Source: Alphaproteobacteria bacterium (lineage in GTDB: Bacteria; Pseudomonadota; Alphaproteobacteria; RF32; CAG-239). Taken from it: a stretch of 64,000 bases of DNA. The translations under genes and the position numbers were made by a program. The first letter of the stretch is position 1. Every line of letters starts with the position of its first letter. Below the pieces are notes generated by a model. It was not told the DNA's origin, did not search any database, and was given only the letters and a program-made list of their open reading frames with translations. Where the stretch lies: assembly GCA_015062235.1 (NCBI GenBank), contig SUUZ01000010.1:1-64000 (forward strand), given 5' to 3'. Shown one piece after another: positions 36,418-45,200 of the stretch.

Positions 36418-36606
36418 ATGAATGCACGTTTAAAACTATTGATGTTATTTGTGTTGTTTATATTGTCAGGTTGTTATGGTTCTTATTATGAACCAGAACC
36501 TGTTGGTATAGGTACTGGTAGTGATGAGCTTAAATTGTCTCCTTGCGCTTGTTTAGAAATTGAGTTGCCGAAGACGTTGCCAGATTGGTTTATTGCAACA
36601 ATTTAA
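36418..36606 (+). CDS. virB7: VirB7-like small lipoprotein
   Basis: A 62-residue protein with a lipobox FILSGC; lipidated Cys19 is followed by a 43-residue mature peptide with a CAC motif and a final WFIATI. VirB7 is a short lipoprotein that joins VirB9 in the outer-membrane core, often through a disulfide. Position between two virB8 copies and before virB9 supports the call; sequence alone could not. The 100 bases before it contain TATAAT at 36381-36386 but no good -35. Confidence 0.68.
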   Translation: MNARLKLLMLFVLFILSGCYGSYYEPEPVGIGTGSDELKLSPCACLEIELPKTLPDWFIATI

Positions 36607-36626
36607 TTTTTTTTTGATGAGGTGCA

Positions 36627-37361
36627 ATGGTAGAAGAAATTGAGCAAAATCGTCCTCGAGCACGCCTTATAGATGGAAGGCGTACAACGGCGCATCCAGC
36701 TTCTAAGCGAGTTAGGGATGAGGTCTTTGTTGCTAATGTTGCGGAAAAGCGTTACTTGTGGACAGCAAGAGCTTTTGCTGTTATAACAGCTTTGAGTCTT
36801 TGTTGTAATGTTGTTTTGATTCTTGCTATTTTTCAAGTTTTACCTTTGTATAGGGTTGAGCCGTTTTTGCTTACATTTCAAAACCGCTCGGAGCAGGTTT
36901 ACAATATTCAGCCAATAACGACAGAACTGCGTAATCGTAAAGCGATTACAGAAGTTTTCGTCAGGGAATATGTCCTGTTGCGTTCTACGTTTAGTCGTGA
37001 TGTGGCTGAAGTTGAGGCTAGATGGATGCCTGGTGGCCCAATACAAGAGATGTCTACTAACAAGGTTTATCAGGATTTTTTGGATAATGTTGCTAAAAAG
37101 GCGGTTGGTATTATAAAAAATCAAGGAATGCAGCGTAATGTTAAGATTTTATCTGTGAATGAATTGGCTGATGGTGTTTGGCAGGTTGAATATGAGACAC
37201 AAGATATGTTCCCTGATTCTGCGCAGCCTGAAATTGGTTATTGGACAGCTTCTTTGAATGTTGGGTATCGTCGTAAAAAGGTAAAATATGGTGATCGTTT
37301 GAAAAATCCTGTTGGGTTTACAGTCATAAAATATGCTTTAAGTCGTAATAAAGTGGAGTAA
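36627..37361 (+). CDS. virB8: VirB8-like T4SS inner-membrane protein, copy b
   Basis: A 244-residue paralogue of copy a. The cytoplasmic tail is Arg-rich, one membrane helix lies at about residues 47-71, and the periplasmic VirB8 domain has EPFLLTFQNR, REYVLLRSTF, RWMPGGP, YWTASLN and NPVGFTVIKY. The two copies align through the whole domain but differ at most positions, so duplication is old. Ribosome site GAGGTG close to the start. Two VirB8 proteins could form a mixed inner-membrane ring. Confidence 0.85.
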   Translation: MVEEIEQNRPRARLIDGRRTTAHPASKRVRDEVFVANVAEKRYLWTARAFAVITALSLCCNVVLILAIFQVLPLYRVEPFLLTFQNRSEQVYNIQPITTELRNRKAITEVFVREYVLLRSTFSRDVAEVEARWMPGGPIQEMSTNKVYQDFLDNVAKKAVGIIKNQGMQRNVKILSVNELADGVWQVEYETQDMFPDSAQPEIGYWTASLNVGYRRKKVKYGDRLKNPVGFTVIKYALSRNKVE

Positions 37362-37368
37362 GATAAAC

Positions 37369-38961
37369 GTGAATAAAAATTTTATTGTGCAGTATTTGGC
37401 TATTTGTTTTTTCGTGGTTTCACTGTTTTTTGGTGTAGCTGAAGCTCAAGTTGATCAGCAAGTCATGGATGCTAGTGCCGAGCAGGCTCAGGGAAACTAT
37501 ACTCCGATGAACTTAGGCTATGCGGGTTTTAATTCTTTGGGTATGACGCAGGCGGCTTGGCTTGATCCTCTCCAGAATCTAGGGGAGGGGCAAACAAAGC
37601 CAGCATATTCAAAATACTATTGGACTCCCGATTTGGTGTTGCCGATCCGTGTTCGTGAAGGTATGATAACAATTGTTAATTTTCCAGAATGGGAGTTAAT
37701 AGAGGATATCTTTATTGGTGATAGCGCTACATTTGATGGGCAAATATCGGGTCCAAGTACTTTATTGTTGTATCCTAAACGAGGTGCAAATGTCGGTGTT
37801 GATACTAACATTATCGTATTTGGCCGTTCAGGAAATCGGTATGTGTTTTATGTTAAGTCTGAAGCGGTTAATACAGAAAGATTAACCAATGTTATTATTG
37901 ATATAGATGTTGTTGATGAATATGCGCCTGAAGGAGTGACGGGAAAAACCGCATATAATAATAGTGCGGGAGGGGCTAAGGTGGCAAATAGCTCAGTATC
38001 AACCTATACAAAGCGTTTTCAGAAATCAGATTGGTTGAAGTCGATTCCTGTAGATCCAAGTGAATTCCGTTTTGATCTTGAAGTTTATGTTCCAAACCCA
38101 GACGATGTGGTTATTGCACCAGAAAGAGTTTGGCGTGATAATATATTTACGTATATTGATTTGGGTAAAAAAGCTCTCAATATGACGCAGCGTCCTGTCG
38201 TTAGTATGATTGTTGAAAGGGTAGAAGTTCCTGTTGGATTTCGAACCAAAGGGCCAGATAATAGGCTGATAGTTGTTGAGGGCGTTGGTGATATGGTTTT
38301 GCGCAATGGTAAAAGATTGATATGTATAAAAATGCGCCGTTCTGACGAAAGTGGTTTAGAATTTGCGATAGATTCTAGAGACTATCTGCCTCCATCATGG
38401 GAAATTGGTCCTAATATCCCAAATCAGCAAACTATGGGGGTAGGAGGTGTTCATTCTAATATGATGCAAGTTCCTAATAGCGTCAGTGTTCCTGGGCAGT
38501 TTGATATTCAAGTTGGACAAAGCCAAATAATAGTTCCTGAATATGCTAAAAATAACGTTAGTGGACAAACTAATGGCGGAAATATAGCAGATAATTTTGA
38601 TTATTCTAAAATGCAGCGTATTAGTGGTACAACAGGCTATCAGAACGGTGGTATGATGGCTCCGCAATATAGCTATGGAGCAGGATTCAAAGATGCTAAT
38701 AATTCTAATATTTCGATAGAGTTAGGAGCTGATGCTGATGTTGCTAATTTGGAAGAATTGTGGGGAAAATTATCGTCTAAATATAATGATCAATTAGGAC
38801 GTTTTACTCCATTCTTTTCAGTAGATGCTCCTGCTGATGGACAGGGAAAAGAATTGTTTCATTTGCGTGTCGGACCAGTCAAAAGTTTAGATGCTGGTGA
38901 TAAGATATGTGGAGAATTAGGGCGAAATGGTGTATTTTGTAGCGTAGTAAGGACGCAATGA
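37369..38961 (+). CDS. virB9: VirB9-like core protein with C-terminal SPOR domain
   Basis: A 530-residue exported protein with a GTG start (GGAG upstream) and a signal peptide ending near residue 26 (AEAQV). The VirB9 N-terminal beta domain is at about residues 80-185 (LPIRVREGMITIVNF, RYVFYVKSEA). The C-terminal VirB9 domain is at about 255-345 (VWRDNIFTYIDLG and DMVLRNGKRLICIKM). A Gly/Asn/Gln-rich linker follows. The last 45 residues, FHLRVGPVKSLDAGDKIC to the end, match a SPOR domain, which binds glycan strands lacking stem peptides. Ordinary VirB9 is about half this length and has no such domain. It would pin the outer-membrane core to the cell wall. Confidence 0.85.
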   Translation: MNKNFIVQYLAICFFVVSLFFGVAEAQVDQQVMDASAEQAQGNYTPMNLGYAGFNSLGMTQAAWLDPLQNLGEGQTKPAYSKYYWTPDLVLPIRVREGMITIVNFPEWELIEDIFIGDSATFDGQISGPSTLLLYPKRGANVGVDTNIIVFGRSGNRYVFYVKSEAVNTERLTNVIIDIDVVDEYAPEGVTGKTAYNNSAGGAKVANSSVSTYTKRFQKSDWLKSIPVDPSEFRFDLEVYVPNPDDVVIAPERVWRDNIFTYIDLGKKALNMTQRPVVSMIVERVEVPVGFRTKGPDNRLIVVEGVGDMVLRNGKRLICIKMRRSDESGLEFAIDSRDYLPPSWEIGPNIPNQQTMGVGGVHSNMMQVPNSVSVPGQFDIQVGQSQIIVPEYAKNNVSGQTNGGNIADNFDYSKMQRISGTTGYQNGGMMAPQYSYGAGFKDANNSNISIELGADADVANLEELWGKLSSKYNDQLGRFTPFFSVDAPADGQGKELFHLRVGPVKSLDAGDKICGELGRNGVFCSVVRTQ

Positions 38962-41900
38962 TTAATAAAATGAGCAAAGAGCCTTTAACAAACTCAGAAA
39001 AATATGTTAAAAAGACCAATAATATCATTTTGATGATTGGTCTTTCATCTTTGTTTATTTTTATTTTTGGTCTTATTCTCTTAATCAAAAGCGGAAATGA
39101 TGTTGAAGAGTATACAGAGCCCGTCTTTACTGAAAATGCAGATGTTTTTGGGAGTATTCCTACAACATCCCAATCTCAAGGAATAGAGTTTTCAACGATG
39201 GAAGGGGAAATTCCTCTTACAACAACGCCAGATCCTATTCCAATGGGGGAGGTTGTTTTAGGGACAGAAGCTAAAAATGTTCTAACATTGGGTACTAATG
39301 GTAAGGCTTCTGTTAAAATAGTATCGGTTGAACTTGCTGATCCTCCCGCTGCAGGTTTTACATTTAATGATGGTTGTTCAAATTTAACATTAACAGGTGA
39401 TGAAACATGTCATATAACGATGGGGTGGGTTCCTGTTGTTGCTGGTAATGTTCAAAACAATTTTATTATTTCATGGCATGAGCTTAATTTAGGAAAAGAT
39501 AGTGTCAAAGCTGCAAAAGTTCCAGTTACAGGTACTGCTGTTACAAAAGAAGAATGTAATTATTGTGAAACCACTCCAGAAGACGCAGCAGCTTCAGCTG
39601 ATAAAAATGCAAAATCAGTACGTACGGCTATAGGGCCAGATGGAAAGCCTATCGGAAACATAGATGAAGATGGTTATGTTCGTGATGCAAATGGTAATAT
39701 TATAGGTAGAGTTGGTGCGGATGGGTTAATCGTTGATAAAGATGGTAACGTAATGGGAGTTGCGGAAAATCGTCGAGCTGTATACGATGAATTTGGTAAT
39801 TTGATAGGTTACGTAAATCCAGATGGTACGGTTGTAGATTTAGACGGAAATGTTATAGGTAAAATGCTTCCAGATGGAACGGTGGTCGATTTAGATGGCA
39901 ACCCTATTGGGAAGGCTGTTGAAACAGGGTTTGTTTATGACGAAAATGGCAATATTATAGGGCGTATTTTGCCAGATGGTACGGTTGTAGATATGAATGG
40001 AAATGTTATAGGGCGAGTTTTACCAGATGGTACGGTTGTTGATTTAAATGGCAATATAATTGGCTCTGTAACAAAACCAGGTAGAGTTGCGGTTGATGAA
40101 AATGGTAATGTCTTGGGCGTTGTCATGCCAGATGGTAGTGTTGTCGATAAAGATGGAAATGTTGTAGGTATTGTTGACGAGGAAGGGAATGTTTTTGCTA
40201 AAAATTCACCATTGGCAGGCAAAAAATTACGTGTGGCTTATGATGCTAATGGTAATGTCATAGGATATATTGATGAAAATGGTAATTTATTAGATGCAAA
40301 TGGTAATATTATAGGTAAAATGCTTCCAGATGGTACAGTTGTAGATTTAGAAGGAAATGTTATTGGATATGCAGGAGATGAAATAATTTTTGATGAAAAA
40401 GGTAGAATACTAGGTAAATTGATATCTTTTGATAAAATCCCAATAACACCCCAAGGAACGATACTTGGTTTTTTACAAAATGATGGATCAATAGAAAATG
40501 AGCAAAGACAGATAGTTGGTAGGGCTATGCCTAATGGTCTTGTAAGAGATCATGCAGGAGCTAAAGTTATAGCAAAAATGGTTAGAGCTGGAACAGTTAT
40601 TGGTTATGGATGCAATAATATTGGTTATTTAGATAAAGACGGAAAAATAAAAAAAGGCAACAAAGAAACAAATTATAAAATAACTCCAGAGGGTATAGTT
40701 CTAGATGCTGAAGGAAAATATATTGGAGAAACATTAAAAGTTGGAAGAGTTTTTGATAAGGAATGTAATTTTTTAGGCACTGTTGATAGTAGTGGAATAG
40801 TTAAAGATTTAAATAATAGATATGTTGGTTGTGTGAATCCTGATGGTAGTGTTTTGAATGAAAAAGGTGAATTTATTGGTGCTGTTGGACGTAGAGGAAC
40901 AGCGGTAGATGTTAATGGTAAATATTTGGGTGAAATAAATACTAATAACATTGTTATTAATGAAGCTAAGCTACCAGTAGGATGTGTTGGGCTTTTGGGT
41001 GATGTCTTTAATAGTAAAGGAGCATATATCGGTAAGGCTCTAGGAGAAAGATATGCCTACACACTAGAAGGAGAATACATCAATCAAGTTGATGACAAAG
41101 CAAGAGTGCGTATTTATGGCAAGCCGTCGGCTGTTTTATCAGCAAATGATTTAGTTTTAGATGAAAATAACAGAGTTTTAGGTGTTGCCGTTCCTGCCAA
41201 AACCACTATCATCAACTCTCAAGGAAAAATAGTAGGAAGATTGTTTGTTGATGGGCAAATTTATGATAATAAAGGTGTTGCACAAGGTGCTTTAAAAAAT
41301 GGAGGCTTAAGCCTTTATAATGGCGTTTATGGAGCTATAGCTCCCAAAGGGGAAGTAGTAGGTGTTGATGGTAATATTTTGGGTGTGTCTACAGATAGTG
41401 GAGTAGTTATAAGTCGCTACGGAGATAATTTGGGGGTCGTTAATTCTAAAGGAGATTTTTTTAATAATAAATGGGAATATCAAGGAGCTATTTCAAAAAA
41501 AGGTGCTGCCATAGGTTATGATGGTGCGTATATAGGTTATGCTGTTTCATCAGGAAAGATTGTGGATCTTGAAGGTAAAGAAGTTGCAACAATATCTCAC
41601 GATAAAAAAGTTATTAATAAATCTAAAGAAGTTATCGGCGAGATAATTCCCGAAGGTATTATGGTAGATGTAATGGGAAATTATAAGGGACTTTTAAATT
41701 CCTTAGGAGATGTTACAGATCTTAATGGTGAAATTATAACAGCTATTTTACCAGGTGGGGCCAGTGATAAGAATTTAAGCTTGTTAAATATAGGTTTTGC
41801 AATAGATTTTGGAGGACAGATTTTAGGTATAATATCTCCCAATGGTTCAGTCATGAGTACAACAGGTGTTGTATTGGGTAAAGTTCTTTCCGATGGAAAT

Positions 41901-42278
41901 ATTATGAGTGTTTCAGGCAAAATTATAGGAGAGGCCATTTCTGGGGACATTGTTATATCTAATGATGATAAAGTTGTGGGTTATGTAAATTTTGATGGTA
42001 AAATAGTTGGTAAAGATGCTACTATAATCGGCAGAGTGTTGTCAGGAGGGCTTGCTATAGATATGAATGATCGTATCTTAGGAAAAATATATAATATAGG
42101 AACCACTATATTGGGTAGTGATGGAACATATAAAGGGCGTTTAGCTCCAGATGGTTCTGTTGTTGATATAAGAGGTAATAACATAGGTTATATCAAAAGC
42201 AATGGCTCTTTTATTGATTTGGATAAAAAAGTTTCGGGCTATGTGTTAGGTGAAGTAGCTAAAAACCGAAGGAACTAA
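38958..42278 (+). CDS. Repeat protein with membrane anchor and ASH-like domain (VirB10 N-terminal half)
   Basis: A 1106-residue protein that overlaps the virB9 stop by ATGA. A cytoplasmic tail of about 22 residues, one membrane helix (about 23-44) and a periplasmic part predict a bitopic protein like the N-terminus of VirB10 or DotG. Residues about 90-195 resemble an ASH/HYDIN immunoglobulin-like domain (CSNLTLTGDETCHITMGW). From about residue 215 to the end it consists of 17-residue repeats with the core D-G-N-V-I-G. They are nearly identical to about residue 475 and increasingly degenerate after that. It ends without the VirB10 domain, which is in the next gene two bases later. I infer that the two genes together replace one DotG/CagY-like VirB10. 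Confidence 0.65.
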   Translation: MINKMSKEPLTNSEKYVKKTNNIILMIGLSSLFIFIFGLILLIKSGNDVEEYTEPVFTENADVFGSIPTTSQSQGIEFSTMEGEIPLTTTPDPIPMGEVVLGTEAKNVLTLGTNGKASVKIVSVELADPPAAGFTFNDGCSNLTLTGDETCHITMGWVPVVAGNVQNNFIISWHELNLGKDSVKAAKVPVTGTAVTKEECNYCETTPEDAAASADKNAKSVRTAIGPDGKPIGNIDEDGYVRDANGNIIGRVGADGLIVDKDGNVMGVAENRRAVYDEFGNLIGYVNPDGTVVDLDGNVIGKMLPDGTVVDLDGNPIGKAVETGFVYDENGNIIGRILPDGTVVDMNGNVIGRVLPDGTVVDLNGNIIGSVTKPGRVAVDENGNVLGVVMPDGSVVDKDGNVVGIVDEEGNVFAKNSPLAGKKLRVAYDANGNVIGYIDENGNLLDANGNIIGKMLPDGTVVDLEGNVIGYAGDEIIFDEKGRILGKLISFDKIPITPQGTILGFLQNDGSIENEQRQIVGRAMPNGLVRDHAGAKVIAKMVRAGTVIGYGCNNIGYLDKDGKIKKGNKETNYKITPEGIVLDAEGKYIGETLKVGRVFDKECNFLGTVDSSGIVKDLNNRYVGCVNPDGSVLNEKGEFIGAVGRRGTAVDVNGKYLGEINTNNIVINEAKLPVGCVGLLGDVFNSKGAYIGKALGERYAYTLEGEYINQVDDKARVRIYGKPSAVLSANDLVLDENNRVLGVAVPAKTTIINSQGKIVGRLFVDGQIYDNKGVAQGALKNGGLSLYNGVYGAIAPKGEVVGVDGNILGVSTDSGVVISRYGDNLGVVNSKGDFFNNKWEYQGAISKKGAAIGYDGAYIGYAVSSGKIVDLEGKEVATISHDKKVINKSKEVIGEIIPEGIMVDVMGNYKGLLNSLGDVTDLNGEIITAILPGGASDKNLSLLNIGFAIDFGGQILGIISPNGSVMSTTGVVLGKVLSDGNIMSVSGKIIGEAISGDIVISNDDKVVGYVNFDGKIVGKDATIIGRVLSGGLAIDMNDRILGKIYNIGTTILGSDGTYKGRLAPDGSVVDIRGNNIGYIKSNGSFIDLDKKVSGYVLGEVAKNRRN
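39640..40390 (+). repeat. Array of near-identical 51-bp coding repeats, block 1
   Basis: Repeats of 17 codons with consensus DGTVVDLDGNVIGKMLP. Neighbouring units share long stretches at DNA level (CCAGATGGTACGGTTGTAGA and close variants), so recombination or slippage between them is likely. The rest of the gene carries diverged units of the same period. Confidence 0.8.
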
Positions 42279-42280
42279 AA

Positions 42281-45200
42281 ATGTATTTAATAAAGAACAT
42301 AAAAAAACTATTTTTAGTATCGAACGTTATTTTTAGTTTGGTTGTAGCATTTTCTGCACATGCTCAGGAAATTACAGCGATAGATTTTAATGGTTCTCCT
42401 ATAGGTAAGGTTATTCCTGATGGTAAGGTTGTTAGTTTTGATAATAAGTTATTGGGAAATGTTACAGCAGATAGTTTGATTGTTAATTCTAAAGGGGAAC
42501 TTGTTGGTGGTGTTGTTCCTCAGGGCGTTGCTATAGGTAATGATGCTAAATTTTTAGGAAAAGTTGGTAATGATGGTTCTGTTCGTAGTGCGTCAGGACA
42601 AATTATTGGTAAATCACTTCCCAATGGGCTAGTCGTTAATGAATATTTTGAAATAATAGGACAAATTATTTTTCCTGGGCTTGTATATAATGATGAAGGT
42701 AAAATATCTGGACGAGTTACAGGCGATGGGTTATATACAAATCTTGCCGGAGTACAAATAGGTATAGTAACGCCAGATGGCTATGCTTATCGCAAAGTTG
42801 GTAATGATCACATTTTAGATGGTAGATTAATATCATCTAAAATGGTTGTTTCTTTAAATGGTGAATTCATAGGTAGTGTTGTTCCAGGAGGGCAAGTTAC
42901 TGATTTCAACTCAGAGTTGATAGGTAATATAAAAGCGAATGGTTTTGTTTATGATAGTAATAATGAAATTATAGGTAGGATTGTATCATCTGGATATGCA
43001 TTCGACAATAATGGGTATTATCTTGGTTTTGTCAGTTACAATGGAGAGGTCGTTTATAACAATAAAGTTGTAGGTAAATCCAGAGCTGATAAAATGATTG
43101 TTAATATAAATGGAGTGATTGTTGGTAGGCAAGTCGATTTTGCTGCAACGGCTACAGATTTAAATGGACGTTATTTGGGACGATTGTTGCCAGATGGAAA
43201 ATTAGCAAAAGCAGAAACATCAAATGGTTTAGTGGGTGCTAGAGGAAATATCTTTAATGCTTCGGGAATTCCTATAGGTTCATTAATTAAAACAGGGCCT
43301 ATTTATGATTATAAGGGAGAGCTTAAAGGTCATGCGCTAAGTAATGGTGCAGTTATATCTCTTAATGGAACAACAATAGGGTATATGATTGGGGAAAATG
43401 CTTATAATTTATCGGGGATTATTATTGGAGCTATATTACCTCCTAAGGTTGTTTATTCTTCAAACGATACATTTATGGGTTTAACAGGTATATCTTCTTC
43501 TTTGGATAATAAAGGCAATAAATTTTCTGTTTCACCATTTGGATATGTTTTTTCTCAATCTGGGGCCGCTGAGGGTAAGGCTAAAAATATAGATACTTTT
43601 TATACACCTTTTGGATCTGTTTCAGGTTATCAAGGGTTGAATGGTAGGGTTTTTAGCCCTAAGGGTGCAGATATAGGTCGAATAGGAGGTTTTGGATTTG
43701 TCTTGAATTCGCAAAATCAAATGATAGCTAAAAATATTAATGATTTTTTAGCTATAAATTATCAAGGGCAATCCGTAGGGATATTAAATGATGAAAATAT
43801 GCTACTTAACAAGTCATTATCCGCAGTAGCTAAAGTTTTACCAGATAGTAGTGTTTCTGAAATTAAGTCAGGAAACTTGAATTATATGCCTAAAATAGGA
43901 CAAGCCTATACAGGGAATATAGCATTGGATTTTAATGGAAATTTCCTTGGGTATGCAGATGTTTTAGGCGGAATAAATAATTCTTCAGGAGCTAAAATAG
44001 GTCGTGTGGTAGAACGTTCTTTGGTAGTTGATAATAACGGAATAGTTATAGGAAGTTTGTTTGATTATCAGGGAGCTGTAAACGATAAATGTGAATTTTT
44101 AGGAGTGGTATCTAGTCAAGGTAGTATTTATAATTATCGAGATGTTTATGTTGGAAAAATATTATCAAATGGTATGGTGGTAAGCGATAGCGGTTCGAAG
44201 TTGGGGCATATGATCCCAAAATCTGCTGTTATAGATTTTAATGGGCGGATAATTGGTTATACAGATTATGGTGGTGGAGTAAGTAATGAGCGTGGCGAGA
44301 TTATAGGTTGCTTAGACGCAAGGCATCAGCTGCGTAATGCTGATAATGCGTTAATTGGTAGTGTTGTAAGTTTTGAGCCAGTAATATCTTTTGACAATAA
44401 AATAATGGGATATAGTACTGTAAACGGATTAGTAGTTGATAAAAACAATGATTTAATAGCATATCAACAGCCTAATGGGAATGTAAATTCAAATTCTGGT
44501 ATCGTTCTTGGTATGTTATTTAAATACAAAGTGGCTTTTAATTTTGATAACAAGTTTATCGGATATATATCAAGAAATGGTAAAGTTATTGATGCTCAAA
44601 ATAACGAAATAGGAGATGTTAATTTTGATGGTTATGTAATTTCTTCTAAAGACAAAATAGGATATGCTTTATACGACTTTTATGTATATGATGGAAAGGG
44701 TAACGTTGTTGGTATTATTAGTCGTAATGGTGATGTTTCTAGCTTTACTAATCAAAATATCGGTATTTTTGATCGAGGATTTGTATTAAAAGGAAATGAA
44801 GTTATAGCGAGAGGAAATAGAGACTATAATATAAGAGATAAAGAACGCAAAGTTATAGGTGAACTACAATTAGATGGAAAAGTTATTGATAATCTAAATA
44901 ATAATATAGGTAATTTATCAATAGATGGTAAGATAAAAAATGCCAATGGCGAAGAGATAGCCGAAGCAACATCACTTCAATATTATAATTCAAGTTCTTC
45001 TGTCAAAAAAAGACAAATGATTTTTGATGAGAATGGCAATTTCATCGGGTATCTGGATGAGAATGGCAATCTTGTTGATGCAAATGGAAATATTATTGGT
45101 CGCTTAGATGAAAATGGTAATTTAATTGATGTAAACGGGAATATTATTGGTAAAATAGGCGCAGATGGTAAGGTTATTGATGATAACAGCAAAGATATTG

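Noticed and set aside
39935..40222. Minus-strand frame of 95 codons, and similar ones opposite the repeats.
   Set aside because: They mirror the coding repeats on the other strand and have no ribosome site.
42270..42290. Frameshift that splits a single VirB10 gene.
   Set aside because: The second frame begins with a good signal peptide, and the first has a proper stop 2 nt before it. I keep it as two genes, while noting that resequencing is worthwhile.
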